From assembly GCA_009781125.1 (NCBI GenBank), contig WQYS01000051.1, positions 1 through 11,324 of the forward strand: 11,324 bases of DNA. Direction: 5' to 3'. The notes below the pieces were generated by a model. The model did no database searches and was not told the DNA's origin. It saw only the letters and a list, made by a program, of their open reading frames with translations. Position 1 is the stretch's first letter; the number at the start of each line of letters is the position of its first letter. Shown here piece after piece: positions 5,975-11,324 of this stretch. This DNA comes from Acidobacteriaceae bacterium. Its GTDB lineage: Bacteria > Acidobacteriota > Terriglobia > Terriglobales > Acidobacteriaceae. Both the position numbers and the translations under genes were made by a program.

Positions 5975-6941
5975 GCAGCCTGTAAAAAGACCGGACCAGC
6001 GCTGGCATCGTCCGCAATGAAGTGATAAGTGCCGTTAGTTTTGCCGTCTTATAAAAAAGGTTTGCTTGCTGGAAATGAGTAACTGCCTCTGGGATACGAT
6101 GCTCGTTGAGGGCGATCTTTCCTCGAAGAATCTCAAGCTCGGCTGTTCTTTTTGCTCTGGTTGCCAGTACCTGTTTGTATTCCGGCGCATCGGGCGGCCA
6201 GAGCGCGAGAGACTTGTCCAATACGTGAAGCCCGGATTCAGACATGCGCGCTCTGCTTGCCGACAGGCTGGCGCCGTGTTTCCGGTAGTGAACCAGAACC
6301 TTGCGGTGATAACCGATGCGGTGGCCAGAGGCGGCGAAGCGTATCCAGCAGTCGAAGTCCTCGCTCGTGCGCAGGGATTCATCATAAAGCACGGATGCGA
6401 GTGCCGCTCGGCGCGCCGTGATGGATGTGAAGACATGGCAGCGCCGCATAAGGATGGCTATGGCGGTCGCTTCTCCTTCGGAGGCACAGAGATTCATATA
6501 TTCGGTGCCGTCGTGGATGGAATCTCCGAAGAATTTTGCGTTGCAGTAGACCAGATCGTATTCAGGATGGTCGTGGAGGAACTTTGTCTGTACCTCCAGA
6601 TAGTTCGGAAGCCAGATGTCGTCAGCGTCCAGAAAGGCAACCAGATCGCTGGCTGCGGCTTTAAGTCCAGTGTTGCGAGCTGCGCTAGGGCCGCGATTTT
6701 CCTGCTGGATATAGACAATTCGCGAACAGTACGCCGCCAGTATCTTCTCCAGTGCAGGCGTGTCGGGCGAGCCGTCGTTGACGACGATTACCTCGAAGTT
6801 TTTGTAAGTCTGTGCAAAGACGGAGTCGAGCGTTTCCTTAATGAAAGGCGCAGCATTATAGGCCGGAATAATTACGCTCACGCGCGCGGATTCGTGGATA
6901 GCATCTTCCTGGTTCAAAGTTATAATTAGTCTCCTCGACAT
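5943..6941 (-). CDS. Family 2 glycosyltransferase (GT-A)
   Basis: The 332-residue protein has the classic GT2 layout. VSVIIPAYNA (21-30) forms the first strand, followed by VIVVNDGSPD (51-60) and NRGPSAARNTGL (82-93). The metal-binding motif FLDADDIWLPNY spans 103-114 with the DxD at 105-107. TSEDFDCWIRFA (192-203) fits the expected ED catalytic-base region. The C-terminal hundred residues look helical (RAKRTAELEILRGKIALN, then PEAVTHFQQANLFY), possibly a TPR-like tail. It should transfer a nucleotide sugar in the cytoplasm to a lipid-linked or polymer acceptor. The ATG at 6941 has no evident Shine-Dalgarno sequence; a later GTG at Val21 would start immediately at the fold but also lacks a site. 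The gene is divergent from the deacetylase and convergent with the beta-helix gene. Substrate is unknown. Confidence 0.9.
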   Translation of the reverse strand: MSRRLIITLNQEDAIHESARVSVIIPAYNAAPFIKETLDSVFAQTYKNFEVIVVNDGSPDTPALEKILAAYCSRIVYIQQENRGPSAARNTGLKAAASDLVAFLDADDIWLPNYLEVQTKFLHDHPEYDLVYCNAKFFGDSIHDGTEYMNLCASEGEATAIAILMRRCHVFTSITARRAALASVLYDESLRTSEDFDCWIRFAASGHRIGYHRKVLVHYRKHGASLSASRARMSESGLHVLDKSLALWPPDAPEYKQVLATRAKRTAELEILRGKIALNEHRIPEAVTHFQQANLFYKTAKLTALITSLRTMPALVRSFYRLRGSIFRAYRT

Positions 6942-7019
6942 GGCTGCCGTCGCGTATATTTATATATAGTAGAGCTTTGTTAATACCGTCTTACTTTTAC
7001 ATTATTCGATAGCATATCT
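6942..7019. promoter_or_regulatory. Short AT-rich divergent promoter region
   Basis: Only 78 bases separate the minus-strand GT2 gene from the plus-strand deacetylase. On the plus strand TTGTTA (6977-6982) and CATTAT (7000-7005) are 17 bases apart, each matching the sigma70-type consensus at four of six positions. That would start transcription about eight bases before the ATG at 7020, which lacks a Shine-Dalgarno sequence, so the message may be nearly leaderless. The run TATATTTATATATAG (6955-6969) could serve the opposite direction. This is inferred from sequence only. Confidence 0.35.
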
Positions 7020-7778
7020 ATGAGTACCATTACGGAACAAACACTGCCTCACCTATACCTTCTATATCACGAACTGCGGCTGGAACGCAGCAGCTATTCG
7101 TATGTGCTTGAGGCCGATACGTTTGAGAGGCAGATGGAATTGCTTGCCCGCATTCGCCAATCGAAGGGTAAGACGCTTTGGCCTGAGGTTACCTTCGATG
7201 ATGGCCACGTCTCTAACCTTGAGATTGCGTTGCCGATACTTCAGAAGTATAGGATGGAGGCGCGCTTCTTTGTCACGGCGGGTTGGACGGAGTCAAAGCC
7301 TGGGTACATGAGCTGGGCGAATCTGCGCTGCTTGCTCGGTGCGGGGCAGCAGATCGGCGCGCATGGATGGAGCCATACGTTGCTGACGCATTGCCATGAG
7401 GATGAACTGCGGCGTGAACTCGACGGCACGCGCAAGACGCTCGAAGACCGGCTGGGCGTGGCTGTGGATACGATGTCTCTTCCCGGCGGGCGTTATAACC
7501 AGCGCGTGCTCACGGCCTGCCGCGATGCGGGTTATATGCAGATTTATACCTCCGTGCCTAGAGCGGAGGCTCTCCCGTTGAGAGAGATGGTTGGCAGGCT
7601 GAACGTGCTTCAGAGCATGGGGCTGGAGTGGATGGAGGGCCTTTTTGCAGGCAGGAACAGTCTGGCCGGTCTCGAACGCCGGTATCGCAGAAAGGACGCC
7701 GTGAAGAGCGTGCTGGGCGACAGACTGTACGAGAAGATATGGGCAATCCTGAACCGAAAAGAAGCGGAGGCCGAATGA
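7020..7778 (+). CDS. Polysaccharide deacetylase (NodB/CE4 family)
   Basis: The 252-residue protein carries the carbohydrate esterase 4 motifs in order. TFDDGH (58-63) supplies the catalytic and metal aspartates, HGWSH (115-119) is the metal-binding HxxxH, and LPGGRYNQ (154-161) is the arginine-containing motif 3. Enzymes of this family remove N- or O-acetyl groups from glycans such as chitooligosaccharides, peptidoglycan or exopolysaccharide. No signal peptide or membrane segment is visible (MSTITEQTLPHLYLLYHELR), so the enzyme probably works in the cytoplasm on a precursor, unlike most CE4 exopolysaccharide deacetylases. It ends in an ATGA overlap with the next glycosyltransferase, implying co-translation and a shared pathway. 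An alternative start lies at Met39, but the upstream residues look like part of the fold. Confidence 0.9.
   Translation: MSTITEQTLPHLYLLYHELRLERSSYSYVLEADTFERQMELLARIRQSKGKTLWPEVTFDDGHVSNLEIALPILQKYRMEARFFVTAGWTESKPGYMSWANLRCLLGAGQQIGAHGWSHTLLTHCHEDELRRELDGTRKTLEDRLGVAVDTMSLPGGRYNQRVLTACRDAGYMQIYTSVPRAEALPLREMVGRLNVLQSMGLEWMEGLFAGRNSLAGLERRYRRKDAVKSVLGDRLYEKIWAILNRKEAEAE
7766..7770 (+). promoter_or_regulatory. Ribosome binding site of the first GT4 gene
   Basis: GGAGG inside the last codons of the deacetylase lies four bases before ATG 7775. It decides against the earlier in-frame start at 7628, which would lie deep in the deacetylase gene. Confidence 0.75.
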
Positions 7779-8899
7779 AGATTTTCCACGTTATCAGCAG
7801 CGGAGGAATGTATGGCGCTGAGGCTGTGATTCTGAATCTGTCGCACGCCTTGAATGAGCGTTCGCACCAAAGTGTGGTGGGAGTTTTTGCAAACTCGTCG
7901 AAGCTAAATTTGTCTCTTCATCATAGAGCGAAGAGCGAAGGCCTGGAATCGCATGCGATCCCTTGTATGGGACGGCTGGACCGGTCGGCGATTGCGGGCG
8001 TGCGGGAGCTGGCGCTCAGCACCGGCGCGGATATTGTTCACGCCCACGGCTTCAAGGCGGATATCTATGCCTGGTGCGCGCTGCGGCGCTCGGCTGTGCC
8101 GCTTGTCTCCACGTGTCACACCTGGTATGACCTGGACCCGGTTGTCTCGTTCTATGGCAAAGTTGACCGGCTCATTCTGCGGAGGTATGACGCAGTGGTT
8201 GCTGTCTCCGATGTGGCGAAAGAGAGGCTGCTGAGCGCCGGTGTTGACGGCAGGAAAGTCCGGATCATCAGGAACGGTATCGATCCTCGTCCATTTGCGA
8301 GCGCAAGACCTTCGCTTCGCAAGGGCGCTCGCGGTGAAGGCGACCCGGTGGTTGGATTCGCCGGGCGCTTGTCGCAGGAAAAAGGCTGCGATCTTTTCGT
8401 TCGCGCTGCTGTGCGTGTGCTGGCGTCGGTACCGAATGCTAAGTTCATCATGGCTGGCGATGGCCCGGAACGGGAAGCGCTGGAACGGCTGATAGATCAT
8501 TTGGGAGCTCGCGGGAGTGTCTCTCTGGTGGGACGCCGTGATGACATGCCGAGCGTCTATGCGTCCTTCGATATTGCAGTCTTGCCGTCGCGGGACGAGG
8601 GCCTGCCGATAGCGGTTCTGGAGGGCATGGCCAGCGGGTTGCCCTGGGTGGCGGCTGCGGTGAGCGAGGTGCCGAAGATCATCACGGACGGCGAGTCCGG
8701 GCTGCTGGTTCCTGCTGAAGATGTGGAGGCGCTCGCGGCAAAGATTGTTGCGCTCCTCAACAATGCAGAGGAGAGATGCCGCCTGGGAGAAGGCGCGCGC
8801 AGGCGGGTTGAAAAGGAGTTCTCTGTAGATCGCATGGTGTCGGAATATCTGGATGTTTACCAGCAGGTTCTCGATAACAAAAATAAGGTGGTGAATTAG
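7775..8899 (+). CDS. Family 4 glycosyltransferase (GT-B, retaining)
   Basis: From ATG 7775 the protein has 374 residues. The N-terminal acceptor domain starts MKIFHVISSGGMYGAEAVIL, with the glycine-rich loop and Glu16 typical of the family, and includes ADIVHAHGFKADIY (85-98). The C-terminal nucleotide-sugar domain runs from VVGFAGRLSQEKG (192-204) through FIMAGDGPER (224-233) to the EX7E motif in PSRDEGLPIAVLEGMASG (Glu275 and Glu283). Such enzymes build lipid-linked or capsular glycans in the cytoplasm. The start overlaps the deacetylase stop as ATGA. Between NGID (167-170) and the second domain, residues of about PFASARPSLRKGARGEGD are encoded by a strong hairpin (8298-8331), which looks like a repeat inserted in frame into the interdomain linker. 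Sugar specificity is unknown. Confidence 0.92.
   Translation: MKIFHVISSGGMYGAEAVILNLSHALNERSHQSVVGVFANSSKLNLSLHHRAKSEGLESHAIPCMGRLDRSAIAGVRELALSTGADIVHAHGFKADIYAWCALRRSAVPLVSTCHTWYDLDPVVSFYGKVDRLILRRYDAVVAVSDVAKERLLSAGVDGRKVRIIRNGIDPRPFASARPSLRKGARGEGDPVVGFAGRLSQEKGCDLFVRAAVRVLASVPNAKFIMAGDGPEREALERLIDHLGARGSVSLVGRRDDMPSVYASFDIAVLPSRDEGLPIAVLEGMASGLPWVAAAVSEVPKIITDGESGLLVPAEDVEALAAKIVALLNNAEERCRLGEGARRRVEKEFSVDRMVSEYLDVYQQVLDNKNKVVN
8298..8331. repeat. Hairpin repeat inside the GT4 coding sequence
   Basis: CGAGCGC (8298-8304) pairs with GCGCTCG (8325-8331) and CCTT (8309-8312) with AAGG (8321-8324), leaving a four-base bulge and the loop CGCTTCGC. The loop is identical to 8946-8953 in the intergenic repeat downstream. 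It encodes a basic, low-complexity linker. Confidence 0.5.
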
Positions 8900-9016
8900 A
8901 TTTGAAATCTACAGGCAGCATCGGCAGGAGAAAAGCAGATTCCTCCGCTTCGCTGCGGAATGACAATGTGGAACGGCTGCGGAGTGACAAGCAGAGGGGC
9001 TACCGCGTAATGACAA
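8900..9016. repeat. Acidobacterial-type TTCGCTTCGC / GGAATGACAA repeat cluster
   Basis: The stretch between the two GT4 genes holds GATTCCTCCGCTTCGCTGCG followed by GAATGAC (8939-8965), with a hairpin-forming TCCGC/GCGGA core. TGACAA recurs at 8961, 8985 and 9011, spaced 24 and 26 bases. Repeats of this look are familiar to me from Acidobacteriaceae genomes, where they fill intergenic gaps. The third TGACAA contains the likely ATG of the following gene (aTGACAAgc at 9010). Family identification is from memory. Confidence 0.6.
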
Positions 9017-10179
9017 GCCGGAAAGTTTTCATGATGGACCTGTGGGCGACGGTTCCTTATTACACGGCTTACCTGTCGAGAGCTTTGCTGGCGGAAGGCG
9101 TGAATCTTACGGTTGGCTCTATCACTTACTATCTTGATGCGAAGTGCTTCACCAGTCGCGGCATTCAGAACGATCCTGGCCTGCTGGATGTCGTGGGCCG
9201 GTTCCGGATGCCGAAGCTGCCGCGCCGGGTCTTGAAGCTGGCCGAGGCGATGCTGAACCTGTCGGCGCTGTGGGTGCGGTTCCTGTTTTCGCCACCGGAC
9301 GTGGTGCATGTGCAGTACCTGCCTATGCTGCGGTGGAAGGTTCCGCTGGACTGGTGGTTTCTGCGATTCTGCCAGCGGCGTGGGGCTGCCGTTGTTCTCA
9401 CCGTGCACGATCTGCTTCCGCACGATACGGCGGAGAGATACAGGCAAATTTTCATGCGTCTGTATGGCGTGGTTGATGGGCTGATTTGTCACTCCGAACA
9501 CATCAGGATGCGGCTTATGGAGGAGTTCCAGGTTCCTGAGAAAAAGATCAGAGTGATTCCGCACGGTCCTTTCTTCTACGATCTTGAGAACTCCAACTCG
9601 TCACAGAGAGCATTGGAAGATGCATCTGGCAAGCTGCTGGTGCTATGGCAGGGAATTATCTTTCCTTATAAAGGGATCGATCTTTTGCTGGATGCATGGC
9701 AGTTGGTTGAGGCTGCGGCGCCGGATGCTCTGCTGGTCATAGCAGGCACGGGTGCGCCGGAGCTGCTCGACGCGATTCGCTGCCAGGTGGAGCGGCTTGG
9801 CTTGAAGCAGGTGCGGCTGCGTTTTCAATTTATCTCCACCGAAGAGCTGGTTGCGCTTTATCGCGCGGCGGATGTTGTGGTCTATCCGTACCGCGCCATC
9901 ACCACCAGCGGTGCTCTGGCGACGGGGCTGGCGCTGGGAAGATGTATCGTCGCCAGCGATCTTCCGGTCTTTCGTGAACTGCTGACGAACGGCGAAAATG
10001 CGCTGCTGGTCGATCCGCAGAACAGGGAGTGTCTCTCTTCTGCCTTGATTCGGCTGCTTGGCGACTCCGGCCTGCGGGAACGGCTTCAATCCAATACGAA
10101 AAACATGAACTTTGGCGATGAGTCCTGGCGTTCCATTGCGAAAAGCACGCTCGAAGCCTACGCGGACTTTGCCACGTAA
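9010..10179 (+). CDS. GT4-like glycosyltransferase with non-canonical EX7E region
   Basis: From ATG 9010 the protein has 389 residues. KVFMMDLWATVPYYTAYL (5-22) is the first strand and helix of a GT-B fold; PDVVHVQYLPML (96-107), VLTVHDLLPHD (129-139) and RVIPHGPF (181-188) complete the N-domain. LVLWQGIIFPYKGIDLLL (210-227), LLVIAGTG (241-248) and ADVVVYPYRAITTSGALATG (287-306) form the donor domain. The first glutamate of the usual EX7E motif is replaced by a YRxxxxSGAL pattern known from a GT4 subgroup, so the enzyme need not be inactive. A TTG at 8902 would extend the frame through the intergenic repeat and is rejected; GAGGGG (8994-8999) lies ten bases before 9010, and ATG 9031 is a further alternative. 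It follows the first GT4 gene by 110 bases on the same strand, probably in one operon. Confidence 0.85.
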   Translation: MTSRKVFMMDLWATVPYYTAYLSRALLAEGVNLTVGSITYYLDAKCFTSRGIQNDPGLLDVVGRFRMPKLPRRVLKLAEAMLNLSALWVRFLFSPPDVVHVQYLPMLRWKVPLDWWFLRFCQRRGAAVVLTVHDLLPHDTAERYRQIFMRLYGVVDGLICHSEHIRMRLMEEFQVPEKKIRVIPHGPFFYDLENSNSSQRALEDASGKLLVLWQGIIFPYKGIDLLLDAWQLVEAAAPDALLVIAGTGAPELLDAIRCQVERLGLKQVRLRFQFISTEELVALYRAADVVVYPYRAITTSGALATGLALGRCIVASDLPVFRELLTNGENALLVDPQNRECLSSALIRLLGDSGLRERLQSNTKNMNFGDESWRSIAKSTLEAYADFAT

Positions 10180-10189
10180 AATAACTCAG

Positions 10190-10195
10190 AAGGAG
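10190..10195 (+). promoter_or_regulatory. Distant ribosome binding site of deoC
   Basis: AAGGAG is a strong Shine-Dalgarno sequence but lies 14 bases before ATG 10210, longer than the usual 5-9. No ATG, GTG or TTG occurs in between, so the start stands and initiation may be weakened. Confidence 0.5.
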
Positions 10196-10209
10196 ACGCG
10201 ATAGCGACT

Positions 10210-10947
10210 ATGCCGCAGACTGAAACATCTCTCTACGATGCCAACGCCTTTGCTACTCAGGCTCTGTCCTCTCCCGAGCGGTTCGCCGCCGTCATCGACC
10301 ACACGCTATTGAAGCCCGACGCCACGCGGACGCATGTGGTCCAGATGTGTCAGGAAGCGGCCACGCACCGCTTCGCCTGTGCGATGGTCAATCCAGTGTG
10401 GGTTGCGCTGGCGGTGTCCGAGCTGGCGGGCACGGGAGTCCGCGTCGGTGCTACCATCGGTTTTCCGCTGGGAGCGACGCTGGCTGAGTCCAAGCAGGAC
10501 GAGGCGGCGCGCGTGCTCAGGCTGGGTGCGCAGGATGTGGATATGGTGCTCAACGTGGGGCTGCTGAAGTCCGGATCGTCCGGCGCGGTGGAGGACTACG
10601 AGCTGGTCCGGCAGGACATTCGCGGTGTGGCCGAGCTGGCGCACGGCGCGGGTGCTATCGTGAAGGTCATCCTGGAAACCTGCCTGCTCAGCTTCGAGGA
10701 GAAGCTGCGGGCCTGCGATCTGGCCCTGAGCGCCGGGGCCGACTTCCTGAAGACCAGCACCGGCTTTTCCACCGGCGGAGCCACCGTGGACGACGTCTCG
10801 CTGCTGCGCGAGATGGCCGGCAACCGCGCCGGAGTGAAGGCATCAGGCGGCATCCGCACCCTGGCCGACGCCGAGGCGATGCTGCGCGCCGGAGCCAGCC
10901 GCATCGGAGCCAGCGCCAGCGTGAAGATTCTGGCAGAATTGTCGTGA
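10210..10947 (+). CDS. deoC: Deoxyribose-phosphate aldolase
   Basis: DeoC cleaves 2-deoxyribose 5-phosphate to acetaldehyde and glyceraldehyde 3-phosphate, linking nucleoside catabolism to glycolysis. The 245-residue TIM-barrel protein shows IDHTLLKPDAT (29-39) and GATIGFPLGA (80-89). QDVDMVLNVG contains Asp111, the equivalent of E. coli Asp102. DFLKTSTGFSTGGAT carries the Schiff-base Lys181, and VKASGGIRT the second lysine, Lys210. Length is normal for the short bacterial form. It lies 30 bases after the second GT4 gene on the same strand, so read-through is likely, yet GC and codon use return to the housekeeping style of purF. It therefore marks the right edge of the glycan block. No terminator is visible downstream. 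Confidence 0.96.
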   Translation: MPQTETSLYDANAFATQALSSPERFAAVIDHTLLKPDATRTHVVQMCQEAATHRFACAMVNPVWVALAVSELAGTGVRVGATIGFPLGATLAESKQDEAARVLRLGAQDVDMVLNVGLLKSGSSGAVEDYELVRQDIRGVAELAHGAGAIVKVILETCLLSFEEKLRACDLALSAGADFLKTSTGFSTGGATVDDVSLLREMAGNRAGVKASGGIRTLADAEAMLRAGASRIGASASVKILAELS

Positions 10948-11014
10948 ATTCAGATATGTAGCCCTAGACAACAAAGACCGTTTCGGATAACTTTCGAATT
11001 ACCGGGATGGTTAT
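10948..11014 (+). other. Short intergenic gap after deoC
   Basis: These 67 bases contain no recognisable stem-loop with a T-tract. Nothing visible stops transcription from deoC entering the membrane-protein frame. Confidence 0.4.
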
Positions 11015-11324
11015 TTGTTCAAATTCTGCAAAAATATCAGCGTAATCGCGATTGTCGCCGGGATTACCTTGATTGTCGGCTTCCTGCTGATGATTTCATG
11101 GATCGCCGGGCAGCGTGATTTTTCAGTGCTGCGTTATGTCCCGGCCCTGGTGTCGTACGGGCTTTTTTGCGTGGCGGTTATCAGGGCCGTCACGCCGATA
11201 GAGGATATGTGGCACATCAGGCGGACGGAAATCGACACAGAGTCGCCGGGCTTCGTGTACCTGATGCTTGTCGTGTTTTCCGTTGCCGTAAACCTGTTTC
11301 TTATTGCTCTCGCGCTGGTAAAAA
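11015..11324 (+). CDS. Membrane protein, three visible transmembrane segments (partial)
   Basis: An open frame runs from TTG 11015 to the window end, giving about 103 residues. Three hydrophobic segments are visible: ISVIAIVAGITLIVGFLLMI (9-28), VLRYVPALVSYGLFCVAVI and FVYLMLVVFSVAVNLFLIAL. They are separated by a charged loop with HIRRTEIDTESPG. The frame is closed upstream by TAA at 10988-10990; TTG is the only start in between, with GGGATGG just before it. The next in-frame ATG, near 11090, would cut into the first segment. I do not recognise a family. It is 67 bases after deoC on the same strand and could be co-transcribed with it. Confidence 0.6.
   Translation, partial: MFKFCKNISVIAIVAGITLIVGFLLMISWIAGQRDFSVLRYVPALVSYGLFCVAVIRAVTPIEDMWHIRRTEIDTESPGFVYLMLVVFSVAVNLFLIALALVK

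Noticed and set aside
6066..6929. Long plus-strand open frame of 287 codons opposite the second GT2 gene
   Set aside because: It is an antisense shadow: the minus strand encodes a clear GT2 with DxD and ED motifs, and this frame shows no domain, ribosome binding site or sensible composition.
8902..9009. TTG-initiated N-terminal extension of the second GT4 protein
   Set aside because: These 36 codons are read through the intergenic repeat and hairpin, with no family similarity.
1..11324. CRISPR array, tRNA or rRNA genes
   Set aside because: No regularly spaced direct repeats with unique spacers, no tRNA-like cloverleaf and no rRNA-like conserved stretches were recognised.

Overview
The window looks like chromosomal DNA from an acidobacterium of the Acidobacteriaceae/Terriglobia type (Granulicella, Edaphobacter or Terriglobus relatives). 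This rests on the style of the housekeeping proteins, the high GC of purF and deoC, and a TTCGCTTCGC / GGAATGACAA hairpin repeat near 8900-9016 that I associate with these genomes. The assignment is an inference; no rRNA or other marker gene is present.

Layout. Positions 1-2443 hold the 3' part of purL and all of purF, translationally coupled through an ATGA overlap. A truncated IS630-type transposase reading frame (2463-2912, minus) marks the left edge of an accessory block. The block contains a GT2 glycosyltransferase (minus, start probably GTG at 4067), a divergent cysteine-rich secreted beta-helix protein (4191-5909), a convergent second GT2 glycosyltransferase (5943-6941, minus), and then on the plus strand a polysaccharide deacetylase (7020), a GT4 glycosyltransferase overlapping it by ATGA (7775) and a second GT4-like glycosyltransferase (9010). 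deoC (10210-10947) and the start of a membrane protein running off the window follow.

Function. Four glycosyltransferases, a deacetylase and an exported beta-helix protein suggest assembly and modification of a surface or secreted glycan. No flippase, polymerase, ABC transporter or initiating sugar-phosphate transferase lies between purF and deoC, so the products must use export machinery encoded elsewhere. The three transcription blocks (minus, plus, minus, then plus) are separated by two short AT-rich divergent promoter regions and one convergent junction with a 16-bp stem.

The most striking signal is not a gene. A perfect 20-bp palindrome at 5637-5656 inside the beta-helix coding sequence contains TGTTCCACGTGGAACA, which fits the ParB-binding parS consensus. 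It suggests that this accessory glycan locus carries a chromosome-segregation site and lies in the origin-proximal domain.
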